Part shown: piece after piece, positions 50,751 to 62,043 of the stretch
Layout: each line of letters opens with the position of its first letter
Position numbering within the stretch: the first letter of the stretch is position 1
NCBI GenBank assembly: GCA_025345505.1
Contig: JANVCC010000152.1
Span: 1,187,318-1,251,317, forward strand
Length of the DNA stretch: 64,000 bases
Source of the DNA: Todiramphus chloris collaris
Lineage: Eukaryota; Chordata; Aves; Coraciiformes; Alcedinidae
Direction of reading: 5' to 3'
Position numbers and translations under genes: made by a program
The notes under the pieces: generated by a model
Told to the model about the DNA's origin: nothing
What the model saw: the letters and a program-made list of their open reading frames with translations, nothing else
Databases searched by the model: none

Positions 50751-50814
50751 TTTTTTTCTTTCTTCTTTTCTTTTTTTTTTTTTCTTCTTTTTTTTTTTTC
50801 CCTAATTTTTTTTT
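50751..50814. repeat. Polypyrimidine / T-rich tract
   Basis: Long T runs broken by C, about 64 bp, ending in T8. It resembles a long polypyrimidine tract, but no good AG acceptor with an open exon follows. Confidence 0.85.
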
Positions 50815-51510
50815 AAGGGTTTGGTTTTTGGAAAGGAGGTGTGTATTGGGGAGGGGGGGATTTTAAAAATCGGCCAGAAAGAGAAGCAAATCTTTAAAAA
50901 TCATGCATCTTGAATATTTTAATGGAAACAAAATCTTATTAAATGTGCATGCTTGGTATGTGCAGTTATTTTTTCCATAAACTCTTGGATCATATTACAG
51001 TTGATACTTGGTGTTCAGCTCTTAGCTCAGCTTGCGAGAAATGTAATGGATCAGAGAAGCACACATCAGCAGAGTCTGATTTTTAACCATTTCGTTGCAG
51101 GATCGAATCCCTTCTTGGCTTTAACTTGCTGCTCTTACTGCTTTAAGAAAAACAAGTACTTGAAAGAGAGAAAGTTCTACGGGGTTAAAGCCTGAAAACA
51201 GCTTCAGACTTGACATATGTCTAAAGACATACAAATTAACCAGTGCCAAATACCTCTGTGGAGAAAGCAGGGAGGGAGCTTGCTTTATTCTGCCAAATAA
51301 TCAGAATGTTTTGTTGACAAATAAAGTGGTGCTTGGCAGCATTTGTAGATCTAAAATTAAATTTAAATTATTGAATTTTTTGAAGCCATAGTCTCATCCG
51401 GATGTGTAGTACTTTTTTTTGTATGCCTCTGTGCTATCATAGGGAGGTTCAAGGGGGAAACAGGACTAGATGTTACTTTTTTGGTAACAGGAAATTTGGC
51501 AGATTAGATT

Positions 51511-51544
51511 TTTTATATATATATATTTTAATTTTTTTTTTTTT
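51511..51544. repeat. (TA)n plus poly-T tract
   Basis: About eight TA units followed by T13. Confidence 0.85.
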
Positions 51545-51903
51545 CTGTAATTTAGAGATGATAATGGTAAAACGGGTACTGCATTGGGTCTGTTGAGGAA
51601 GGCATTTCAATGCTGTCCTGCTTTGTCTGTGGTCATTTCAACTACTTTCTTTGCAAAATTGGGGAAAGGAAAAAAAATAAAATCCAAAAAACAACTGAGG
51701 AACAGCTTGTGAAACTCTTGAAATACACATGTTTTGCAGTAGTTGTAATAGGACATCATTGCATCTGTGTTTTAGGCTGGACAATAAACATAGAAGTACA
51801 AAGCTTCTGACTACATCTGTAATTATTTTAAAGTTGGTATAATAAAAATCACTGTAATTTTTAACCTTCTGCACTTCATTGGCAAGAATGCAACAAGAAA
51901 ACT

Positions 51904-51920
51904 GGGGGGTGGGGGGGGGG
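51904..51920. repeat. Poly-G tract
   Basis: G6, T, G10. Confidence 0.85.
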
Positions 51921-52013
51921 AAGAAGCTTGGTGGAAGTGAGATGCAAATTTGACCTGAGTCTCAGCATAATCATCTTCAGATAAGTGCTGCCTCATCTGT
52001 TCTTTTGACAGTG

Positions 52014-52053
52014 TTGTTTGGTTTTTTGTGTTTGTTTTGTTTTTTTTTTTTTT
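52014..52053. repeat. T/G-rich low-complexity tract
   Basis: TTTG-type units running into a T15 stretch. Confidence 0.8.
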
Positions 52054-54224
52054 AGCACTCATGTGATAATATAGTGGAAAAATGATTTGCCTTAAAACAT
52101 GTTGAATCTCTCCTGCCCTCCTCAGTCTTATGTCTTTATTTGAAGCCACTTGGATGCTTGCAGTTTAGGTAATGCTGTTGTCTAAATCCTAAGGGCAAGC
52201 TTTCTACTCAGTGACATAAAATGAGATTTGAAATAGTCTAGCAGGTTTTGGATTCTCGTGGGTGAAGGTAAGTTTCTCTTTCAACAAGGAAACAGGAAAA
52301 GCTAGATGCAGCGCTTCAGGTTTCAACTTCAATTTCAAATTAATCAAAATTATGTTTTATTACAGAAGGGTTAATGGGTTAAACGGGTTAAATCTGCCTA
52401 TGAGGAAGGTTTCACATTAAAAAGATGCAGTTTCCGATTGGGTTTATTGTGAGGTGACACTTTAAATAACCAGATCTACTTGCAGAACAATTGCTGCTAA
52501 TCAGAAGGGCTTAGACGGTCATAGATATGACAGCTATGTAATTATTTGATTTAGAAAAATAAAAATGACAGCCAGTGATAGGTGATGCTGGTTTGGATTT
52601 GGCGAGTGCGCTTGTTGAACAGACAACTGAGGCTGATGCTTTGACTCAGCTTAAAATAAATGGAAGAATGAGCAAAATGAGATGAGTAGCCCCGGTTCAC
52701 GGGATTGATGGCCGGGCTTTGTAACAAAACTGTGGCATATCAGTAGGGAAAATTGTTTAAAACGGCATACAAGTGCTGTAGCTACATCTTTCCTGGAGGT
52801 GGCCAAGAGCTGCTGCCATTGCAGTAACCAGGGCAGCCTCCAGGTCTCATGTTCGAAACTCCAGCATGTGGGGGAGTTCCTGGGCAGGGGAGCTCCAGGG
52901 TGTAAATCTGGAGGAACCCAAGGTTCTCCTGCCTAAACAAAAGCAATAGTGCAAGCAAGCAAAAAAAGAATATATAGGAAGGGCTCAGTTTTTCTTTGGA
53001 CAAATAACTGCCTCAGGATGGCTTTTGAGAAGAAGGAAAAAGTCTTCAGGGGATGAAAAAATCCTGATATGTCAGGAAATGTAGGAACAGGGAGAGTTTG
53101 CCAACTGTTCAGGCTTAGTTGCAAATTACAAAGCATGTGAAGTAAATGTTCTTTTACATGTACATACAAGTCAGTAGGATAGAGAAGAAAAATTAGTATA
53201 AACATGGTTCCAGGATTAAACCTTGGTTTTATGTTAGATTTCAGTAAGGGAGATTCAAAGGCAACACCAAAATCGGTGTCGGGGGAGTGTGGTTTATAAG
53301 CATCCATCAGTGTTGGCAAGGTGGAAGTGAACCCAGCTTAGCTGACCCTCCTTGTCTTGAGCCAGTCTCTATGCCAGAGTTCTGGATAAAGATACATGAA
53401 ATCCAGGACATGTTCCTGTTTTTCATAGACTTACCCAATCGGGGTGATCCTGCGAGAAGGAAATGGCCATCAATATGACAGACATAATTTTCAGTGCTCC
53501 TCATTTTCCCCATGCCAGTTCTCCGTTAGCACAAGTCTCAATACTATGCAAGTTATACTAAAGCAAATTTTGACAGAAAAGCATACAGATACATGAAAAA
53601 ATATGTATGACATGATACCACCAAAAGCAGGTCACACTAGACTAATGTAGTCTTCTGTTGGTAAGACATCTGCTTGAGTGTCCTCTTCGGAAAGCTTTGG
53701 ATGGACTAAAACTAGACTTCATTCATTAAACATCTGAAGTAACATCAAAGGTTGATCTTGCTGCACGAGCAAGTCAGCTCAAATTAAACTTGGGGATTTG
53801 CTAGCACAAACTGTTGTAAATACCAAAGTATTTAAGTGGGTTTGAATAGTATTTTGGCGAATTTGTAACAGAAAATTAAAATAAGACCTGTAGGTAGGAA
53901 ATAGCAACACTTTGCAGTTTATTTTCTGTATTCTTTCCTGTCTGTTACATGTCTGCTGTTGGCCCCTGGCACTGACAGGTTACCGGGCAATAGGAACCTG
54001 TGATCTGACACATTTTGTCTATTTTGCTGTTCTCGTTCATTATAGAAGAGTGCTTGGGAACTGACGGAGGTGGGCCATACTGAAATGAAAAGTCACTGTG
54101 CCGAGACTGGTAGTCTAACCAGTGGATTTTCAAAGGATTACTTGAAACTAATCTGGTTTAACATTGTCCCAAGTCATGATGAGAGTATGACTGTTTCTAA
54201 AAGAGGTACACGTGGTAGAGGTGG

Positions 54225-54785
54225 TAAATATTGTTGGTCCAGGGAAAGAGTGGAACATTTCATAGGAAGCTGGGAGACCTTGAGCACTGGCACAGGTAAA
54301 AGTGGGGTGAAATCCAGTGGCATGAAATGTAAGAGTTACAGGCTTGGCTCTTTGTTGCTTATAACTTTTAATCAAAGCAGCTTCTTGGAAGGAGCAAGGA
54401 GAAGGATGTTGGTGTGTGGAGGCCTAGCAGCTTACTGGGCAGTGTTGTTGGGGAGGAGGGAAGCCAGGAAGGATGCACGCTAATTAAATGGGCACAGAGG
54501 TGAGCTGTCCGTGTGCTGGGAGAAATGGAACACTGAATTTGCAGAAGGACACTAACAGAGTCTGCTTTTTTAATCCAGCAGAACCAAAGGCTGAGAAGGG
54601 ATGTGATCCATGTCTATAAATACATCTGATGGTAAGAGCCAGTGAGGAGAAATTAGCTCAAGAGGAGATGAATGTAGAATGGTCATAAATACATTTAGGC
54701 TGGAAAATTGAAGTGGTCACAGGTGTGAGGTTCTTGAAGAGTTTGCTCTAGGGCTAGTGCTGTCAAAAGAAGGCACCTACTTTTA
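54225..54785 (+). mobile_element. Ancient CR1/L3-type LINE fragment
   Basis: Several blocks follow the order of the 3' ORF and 3' UTR of old CR1/L3 elements. 'gtggggtgaaatccagtggc' with ATGAAATGTAAGAGTTACAGG comes first. Next is 'aaccaaaggctgagaaggga', then 'catgtctataaatacatctg', GGTAAGAGCCAGTGAGGAGA, then 'aaatacatttaggctggaaa' and 'gtgtgaggttcttgaagagt'. These match the well-known string (rolling 'tgaggggagacatgattgctctctataaatacatca...ttaggctggaaattagaagaaggtt'). It is far diverged and interrupted, in + orientation, and within the proposed intron 1. Confidence 0.75.
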
Positions 54786-54888
54786 AGACGGAAAACTATG
54801 TGAATGTTATTAAATGATGCGGTGCTTACAATAGCACTAGCCTCAGCTTAGGGAGTTGAGGTCATACCCCCCTCCTCCCTCCACCCCA

Positions 54889-54913
54889 CCAAAAAAAAAA
54901 GAAAGAAAAAAAG
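54889..54913. repeat. A-rich low-complexity tract
   Basis: A10 followed by GAAAGAAAAAAAG. Confidence 0.8.
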
Positions 54914-56093
54914 ATACACTTTCGTTCGCTTTATTGTTCTGTGTGGGTGAGTAAGAAAGTAGCCCAAAAGTGAACCAAAAATAGTCTGATGTCAGGTCTC
55001 ATAAGCCCATGGAAGCTAAAATATGTGTCACCGGGAGTCATGAAGATGCAGGAGATGCTGTTACCTGTTCTGTAGAAATCAAGAGGCCTTTCAAGGACGT
55101 CTCAACTATTTTGAGGAAAGTCAGCCTGGTTCCATATATTCTGAACATAGGCAAATGAAGTTGTTATGCCTTTGCTCAGAAAACACCCTAGGTTTTCCAC
55201 AATGCAGCGTCTGGGTTTTTTTTGTTGAGTTCATAGTGTAGCTGGCTTTGCAAATCTGATCAACCAACTTGGCTGTAGCAGAGAATCTTATTTTGTTAAT
55301 CAATCCTTCCTTAGTTTGACCACTCTGAACAATAGTCTCACACTGTAGTCATCTTAATTTACCATTGCCTAGATGGCTTTGTATCTCCAATGTGCCTCTT
55401 CCTAAAGGATTTCTCAAAGTGATTTGCAAGGTCTGTCATGAAAACCTAACTCTTGTTTGTATTGGTCCTAATTTTAGCAGCTTTCTGTTGTGTAAAATGT
55501 GGTGTCTGCATTCAGTGTTTGTGTCTTCCACTCCCCTGGAGCACTGCTGTGGTGAAACCAACTCAGGTCACTCTTCCACTAATCCTGCATGCACAGCTAG
55601 GGGGAGAAAATGGATCTTCAAGGGTCCAAAGTGTAAAGCTATAAACCAAGAGCAACAAACCCAACCTCTTAGGGCAGTTAAGAGTGTCAGCAACAGGCCC
55701 CTCATCCTCATTTGTTTGTACTTTTTCGGGAAAGATGCGGTTAAAAACAACCCCAACAAAACAACATAAAGAAGAGGATTCTTTCCTGTGAAATAAATGC
55801 AGTGAAAATCCAGAGATGACTGTGGTTTCTCTCCTTCTCCATCCTCACAAGTCATGCCGTAATTTGTATCATTTCAGAGTTTGAGCTGTTTAAGTCATTG
55901 TCCTCCCACCCCCTTGTATAATTATTGGCTTTGTTGCCTGGAATCGGAGAGGGCTAGTGCTCTTTGCACGTGTGTGGTGGCCTTGAAGGTTCCTGTGTTC
56001 TCACACTTTTACCTTAAAAGCTAGTTTAAAAAATTTTCCTTGTACCTTTCTAGTCTTACGTGCTGAAAATGAAAAGGCAGAACTATTAAATTT

Positions 56094-56200
56094 TCATTAG
56101 ACCCGTAATGAGCGTGGCTTGAGTGAAATAAACCTCTGGTGAAGGATGCCGTTTTGAAACGAAAAGGTAAAGAGGTGGCCTTGTGGGAACCACGCTCATT
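56094..56200. promoter_or_regulatory. Structured block with 11-bp inverted repeat and homeodomain palindrome
   Basis: AATGAGCGTGG (56107-56117) and CCACGCTCATT (56190-56200) are exact reverse complements 72 bp apart. At the left edge TCATTA and TAATGA (56094-56099, 56106-56111) form a small palindrome around GACCCG, giving two inverted TAAT cores. Between the long arms lie a CGTTTTGAAACG palindrome and an ACCTCT/AGAGGT pair, so the whole segment could fold. The core recurs at 59,086. It may be a conserved enhancer or an ancient repeat; no family name is claimed. Confidence 0.4.
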
Positions 56201-56217
56201 TAGAATAGTCACTTTTA

Positions 56218-56263
56218 TTTAAAAGACAAAACAAAACAACCCAAAAAGACAAAAGCAAAAGCA
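56218..56263. repeat. A-rich (AAAAC)n-like simple repeat
   Basis: Degenerate ACAAAACAAAAC and AAAAGC units. Confidence 0.75.
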
Positions 56264-58970
56264 CAGTCTTCCCTGAATTACAGGGAAGGAGTGGAGGCAA
56301 GAAAGGAAAGAAAGTGGGGAGGAGGATTTTCTTCAAAAGAAACTTTGAGGTTTAGCATTGGGAATGGGTTAGCCAAGTGCGGAGGTTGTCCTCTGCTGAG
56401 ACTTACTGCTGTTGGTAGGAGTGGTGTGTTGCATTAGCCAAATCGCAGGCTGTGGTTTGGAGATGTCGACTCTGTGAGCATTTGCTTTAAATTTATGCAT
56501 ATTACTTAATTAGTGCTTCAAATTTCACATCTCTTTAAATGGCGGTGTTTTGAAATCTGAAAAAAATGATACAGCTTGTTAAGCATCCTTGGTTTTTCCC
56601 CTCTCCCACATTGGTGAGGGAGCTCTTAATACTCTTTGGGTTCTTTATTTGAAACTTTTTTTTTTTTGGTGAAGGAGATTTCAGCGAGAGGAGGTAGTGG
56701 TGTAATTCTCCCCTGGCTTTGTGTAACTAGGGCAGTTGGTCTGGAGATTTTATTACCAGATTTCCATTTCCAGGGCTGGAGAATACAGAGGGATCGTGAG
56801 CATACTTTGCTTGGCCAGGCTGAATATTGGCTTTTGTTTAAGTGGGTCAGGATAGACTGGGGGGAAAAGGGGTGTTTTCAGTAGAAAAGAAATTCAAATT
56901 ATCAGGAGGGAGACCTCAGTTAATGAGAAATTGCACATCATCAGCTTTGGAAAAACCTGCATGGAAATAATTTATGCTGTTTAATTTCTCTGTTCTTTGC
57001 AGGTGTTCCTGTTTGTATGCAGAGGTCCTTCCCATTGTTGTCTCTACCTGGCTGCAACCCAGCCTGGGTAGTCTGTGTGCTTTAAGTACAACCTGTAGGG
57101 AACATAATGAAGATGACTCGAATATCTTGTGAAATTCCATTACAGGGAGGTAGGGATATTCTCCACAACCAATTTTTTTTTCTGACTGTTTATCAGTCAG
57201 CCCATTGAATGCGTTGGGGATAGTTCCAGAAATGTTATGGGGTTCTCAGTATGCCACCCTGGGCAAACTAGTGTTACAGATAATAGAGGAGGCCATCATC
57301 AAGGGGTATTAATTTTAAATGTCTTTCTTAAACACTAGTTCATTTTTTTTATTATAGGATGCTTCTTGCATATCAGACCTTGGATAACTATCAGTTGGGG
57401 CAAAATACCAGCATAGGTGATAGTTAATAATACGTATTTAGAACGCTGAGAAACTTACTTTGTTTGTGGTATAGACCGTATCAACCATTGATTTATTCAA
57501 ATATCTTCATTCTCACATCTTATTTAAATTGAAAGTAAGATGTTTTGAAGCACGAGCTTTTTTCTTCTAGGTCATAGTGTTTGTGGCAGTCAGGGACATA
57601 AATTAGGGAGGGGCTGAACAGGGTGTAAGTCATGGTGCTCAGGGTAAGAGACAGAAATTGGTGCTCTTAATCTAGAAAGACATCTTAAATCTTTCCTGCA
57701 GTCTCTGGTTATGTGAATTAGAGTAATATAAATAAACAGATGCAGCATCCCTGTTAAACACCTATGTTTTTTTGCTTGTTGATGACTGTCTCATATTTCT
57801 CTCAAGGTAAGCATCTGGTTTTGTTTGACTGACAATGGATTGCTAATGGATTCTGAGCTCAGCACCTGACCCGGTGAACTTGGTTAACAGTGTGAAGCTA
57901 CCTGAAGTCCCCTTCCTCAGGGGAGCAGGTGGGGAAAAAATAACAATGGAGAGGAATACGAAGTATTCCTGGCTGCAAGTGTTGTGAGTAGGTCGGAATT
58001 GAAGCTTGCATCACACGAAAAATTAAGTTCCTCGTGGTCTTCCTCCATATTGTGTGGCTTGTGTGTGGACCACCCTTTGGGCTGTGGTTTAAGTCTTTCA
58101 ACATACACAAATATTAGGTTAACATGTATGAAAGCCAGGAGAAGCCATATTCTTGAGAATTATCTGGAACCATAGTTGTCTATTATCTCTTTAGTTGCGG
58201 AAGACATTTGGAAGACAAGTAAATGGTGACTTCAAAATCATGTTTTTGGCTATTCAGCATGAGCAATAAACTTACAAATAAAACCCAATTGTTGCACTTC
58301 AGAATCATAGTGGATAATCCATAATGGTGGATCTGGTTTAAAGTGTGTTAAATTTGAACTTAATTTTGTCATGAAACTAGAGGGAATTGCAAATTCTTTT
58401 AGAGTCAAATGACACTTTAAAGGATCAGTTAAATTCTTCCTTAGAAGGGAGGAATGGTTGCAAGGATGACTCCTTGCTAAACATTTTCACACAAAAATGG
58501 ACATTAAATGTGACTTGAAGGTTACTTGGGGGTTAAGAATTTGTGCTTCGGAGCAGTTCCACATAACCTAAGTAAAACATTGTTCATGGGGATGATAGCA
58601 AAGAAGTACTAGCTGTCTAGGTGTAAGCCACTGTTAGAGCAGTACAGAGCTGCTTACTCAGAATCATCTTTTTCTGTCTCTGGGCTGTTTATTACTGCAC
58701 TGGATTTGCTCTGGCTAATACCAACAAAACAACTGAAAGCCAGGGTTTGTTCTCTCCTCTGTATGAATTGTGCAGTTAAAAACTACTTAATAAGAGAGTA
58801 TCTTAACAGCGTGGAACCTAATTTAATAGCACGTGCTTATAAATATGTTTAATATCTCCTGCTTTAGCATGTGGTGAAGGGAATATAGTTACATTATTGG
58901 CTAAGCGTATCTGGAGGGGGTTTGGCCATATGGTTCTGAATCTGTTTTAATGTAATTATCCCTGTTAACT

Positions 58971-58987
58971 AAAAAAAAAAAAAAAAA
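58971..58987. repeat. Poly-A tract (A17)
   Basis: Seventeen A directly upstream of the structured block at 58,994. Confidence 0.9.
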
Positions 58988-58993
58988 TATTCC

Positions 58994-59162
58994 CTGCGAG
59001 TTGATTGACATTCCTCGCAGTAAAGCACCCTCGTTGATGATTAGAGGTGCGGAAATAGTAATTTGTTCTAGCATTTAGAAATTTGATTAGACCTCTAATG
59101 AAATGGAGCGCCTACACGCTGTCTAAATACTCTACCTGACACCAGCTGGATTGCATCCAGCT
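58994..59162. promoter_or_regulatory. Structured block with three inverted repeats and a PBX-MEIS-like motif
   Basis: In 170 bp there are three perfect inverted repeats. CTGCGAG/CTCGCAG (58994-59000, 59014-59020) encloses TTGATTGACA, a PBX-MEIS-type site. ATTAGAGGT/ACCTCTAAT lies at 59040-59048 and 59091-59099. AGCTGGAT/ATCCAGCT (59144-59151, 59155-59162) has a 3-base loop. A further ATTAGA/TCTAAT palindrome sits at 59086-59099. The mix of homeodomain-type cores is typical of conserved developmental enhancers, but conservation cannot be judged from one sequence. Confidence 0.4.
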
Positions 59163-62027
59163 TGGAAGAACACTTGAAATGTTGCTTTACTACAATATGT
59201 TTTGTGTCTTGGAATCAGCTGTGCTGCCTGCATGCAAATCCCCACCGGCTGTTCAGCGTTCAGAGCGAACCTTGACCCTCCCTGGAAATCGGCATCGGCG
59301 TTTGGTTATTCTGCTGAGCGCTCCTTGCCTTACTGCAATAAGTGGCTTCGAGTAAGAAAATTAAGTCAGACGTTTATGTGGAAGCACCCATACCACTAAC
59401 TCCTTAAACTGGACTTTAGAGTGGCTGTACACACATGTTCTACCTAGTATGACGTGTATAGGAGGTAAAAGCATGCTGTTGAAGGTCACAAGCTGTCACT
59501 GTTCTTATGCAGTAACAGGTTGATAACAACACGCTCCCTGTTACGAGCTGGCTTGTTGTGTTTCTTCCAAAGGCTGATTGAAACGCCCGTTGGGTGCCAT
59601 GGCAGCTGTTCTAGCACCCGTGTTTTAAGTCCTCTTTAACGCAGTTGCAGCAGTTTTCGCTCAAGAGCACTAGTGCTAGAAAACTCTGCATCAGGACTCT
59701 CTTCGTTAGCATCCTGCTTTGGAAACTTCCAGTCCCTAGTGGTAGGAAATGCATTCAAACAACACTTCAGGTGCATGATGTTCATTAGTCAACGGTTCGT
59801 TTTGACTGATGAGCTTCTCCCTCTGAAATACAGAAGATAAGCTCTAATGTAGCTGAACTAGAATCAGCTATAGCTTTTTGTCTTCTTCATTGTAGGTTTT
59901 TTTTATTATTACTGTTACTCTGTTTCTCCAGCTTATTTAATATTTTTACATTTTGCAGTCTCCACATTTAAACAAATGCAGTGGAAGCGTTGTACTGGAA
60001 CTCCAACTAGCTTATACTGTATTAATACTTCATGAGGCTTCAAATTATTATTTTTTTTTAATCTCCTGCTCCTTCCAGAAAACCCAAACTGTTCAATTAT
60101 GATAGTCATTTTCAGCTTTGCGTTACTGGGGAAAGATTGGATGAAGCAGTAACATCAGGGACAAGGCAGGTAGAACCTGCTGAGAGATAAGTAACTTCTA
60201 TTCCAGCAATTCATACCTTGTTGTCTTGCTTTGACACTGGTGTTTCACAAGTAGTTAGAAGGAAAAGGTGTGTTGGTTGAAAAGGTCAACTGTAATGTAA
60301 TTAAAGGCTGAAGGAGCTTGCAGACGGCGTTGTAGTTCTTCGGGGGAGAGCTATGCTTGGTGCGTGTTATACCCGAGCAAAGGATGAGCGGAAAGAGAGC
60401 AGCGTGCACTGAGGGAGGGTGTTCTGGAGCTGCCTTTCACACATGGCTTAGAAAAGCAAAATGGGAATGGAAGTAGAAGGAAGGTCTCCCTTCCATGCCC
60501 CTACTCTTTAGGTCACTATGCAAAAAGTATTAGATAAAGCTGTAGTTACTTGACCTATTTATCCAACAGAAACTTGCAGTACAAGCAAAAGCAGTTTGAC
60601 TCTCCAGTGCTGTTGCTGTTTTGTATGGGACACTCCTTTGCTGTGCCTCATGAATACTTGCAGGCAGCATCCAGCCATCCAACATGAGTAATTTGCCTGG
60701 TTTGAGAAGCTAGGTGTATGGCTTTGGTTCTTGTTTCCCAGAAAAGGCGGAATACCCATTGCATGGCCTAAATTCCGTCTGTACAGAGCTAAGTTGGGTG
60801 CAAATAAAGGCTGTGAATGTGTCTCTCAGGACGTGAGCTTACTCTGATGCGAAGGTCTCAGTTTTGGTTGGGTGACTTCATTCAGCAAAAGGACAAGTAA
60901 ACTGGACCACAAAGGGAGGTCTCATTAGGCAGTATATGTTAACTCGTTCTTCTGTAGCTACAAAAGTCCTTAGGCAGGCAGGGTATAAAATAAGTGGGTT
61001 TGTTATTTCTGCAGTTCTTGGTGGTGGTGTTCTTGTAGAGTCTTTAAGTGACTATAATGTAGCCAAAAGTGCTCACAGTAGAAGTGTAGGCAGTTATCTG
61101 AGGAGACAGGAATGCCTGTCAGCTGTGAGGCTGGAAGTAAATCTGAAGTTTTGCCAGTCTGTTGGCCTGGACTGCTGAAGAGAGGAGGAATAGCTGATCC
61201 GTCTCTGGACACATTTCTGTATTTACATGCAATAAATCTTCTGTAACAGTTAGGAGTCTTCATTTTTGAAAATCAGCATCTCTTTTAAGCTCTGTCAGGA
61301 AAATACATTTGTACCTTTTGTCTTTGCTGCCACCAGCTCAGCCACGTTAAGTCAATGTGTTTTGGAGATTGTATCTCAGTAATGACTCACTTCGATAAGA
61401 TGTAGCTTAAGATGCAAAATGTTCTTTAAAAATGAATAAAAAAAGGAAGAAGAAAGAGGAAGAAACTGCCTGACTGCAAGTATTGTTATGGTCGTTCCAG
61501 CCAGTCAGTAGCTTTTGAATGTGCTTCCAAGATGAAGCCTTTCCTCTGTTGGTCTCTTGCCCAAACCTCTCCCAGATTAATCAAACGTAAAATGGTTAGC
61601 GTGTCAGCTCCTTGCTCATTGTAGAACAGTCTCCAGCCTTTGCAAACAAGACTCCTTGGAGAAATAATTTGCTCTAATTGGTGACTGTTTTAGGATTTCC
61701 TATCGGGTGAAGAATCAAAAGGGCTCATCTGTGGTTTTCCATGTGTGGCCCTGGTACCTATAAGACTTCTGTGGACTTCTTTCAAGGAGACTGTGTAAGA
61801 AAACTTATTTCAGTAAACTCAAAGGCATGGTATCAGTGCCACTTCCTTCTGAAAAATGCTTACGACTCAACTAATCAAAAAAGGCTTAAACTCCTGGCTT
61901 AGACAGCAAGGCGCTTGCTCTTGGAAATTATACCTTTAGGCTAGAGGTAAAGCTTGTTAGTCAGGGAGATTTTATTTTTTGTCTGGCACATGCTTTATGT
62001 TTGAGTCATCGACCAAAGAAATATGGC

Positions 62028-62043
62028 AAAAAAAAAAAAAAAA
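62028..62043. repeat. Poly-A tract (A16)
   Basis: Sixteen A. No retrotransposed body is recognised upstream. Confidence 0.85.

Noticed and set aside
50751..50814. Polypyrimidine tract as a splice acceptor
   Set aside because: No suitable AG plus open exon follows. It is low-complexity T-rich sequence.
53287..54483. Open frames of 63-137 codons in the intron
   Set aside because: The larger one overlaps the CR1/L3 relic and contains its decayed non-coding text.
57001..57070. TTCTTTGCAG acceptor-like site at 57001 followed by a short open stretch
   Set aside because: A fair acceptor, but the following open stretch has no protein resemblance and no well-placed donor with matching phase, so I do not call a second exon.
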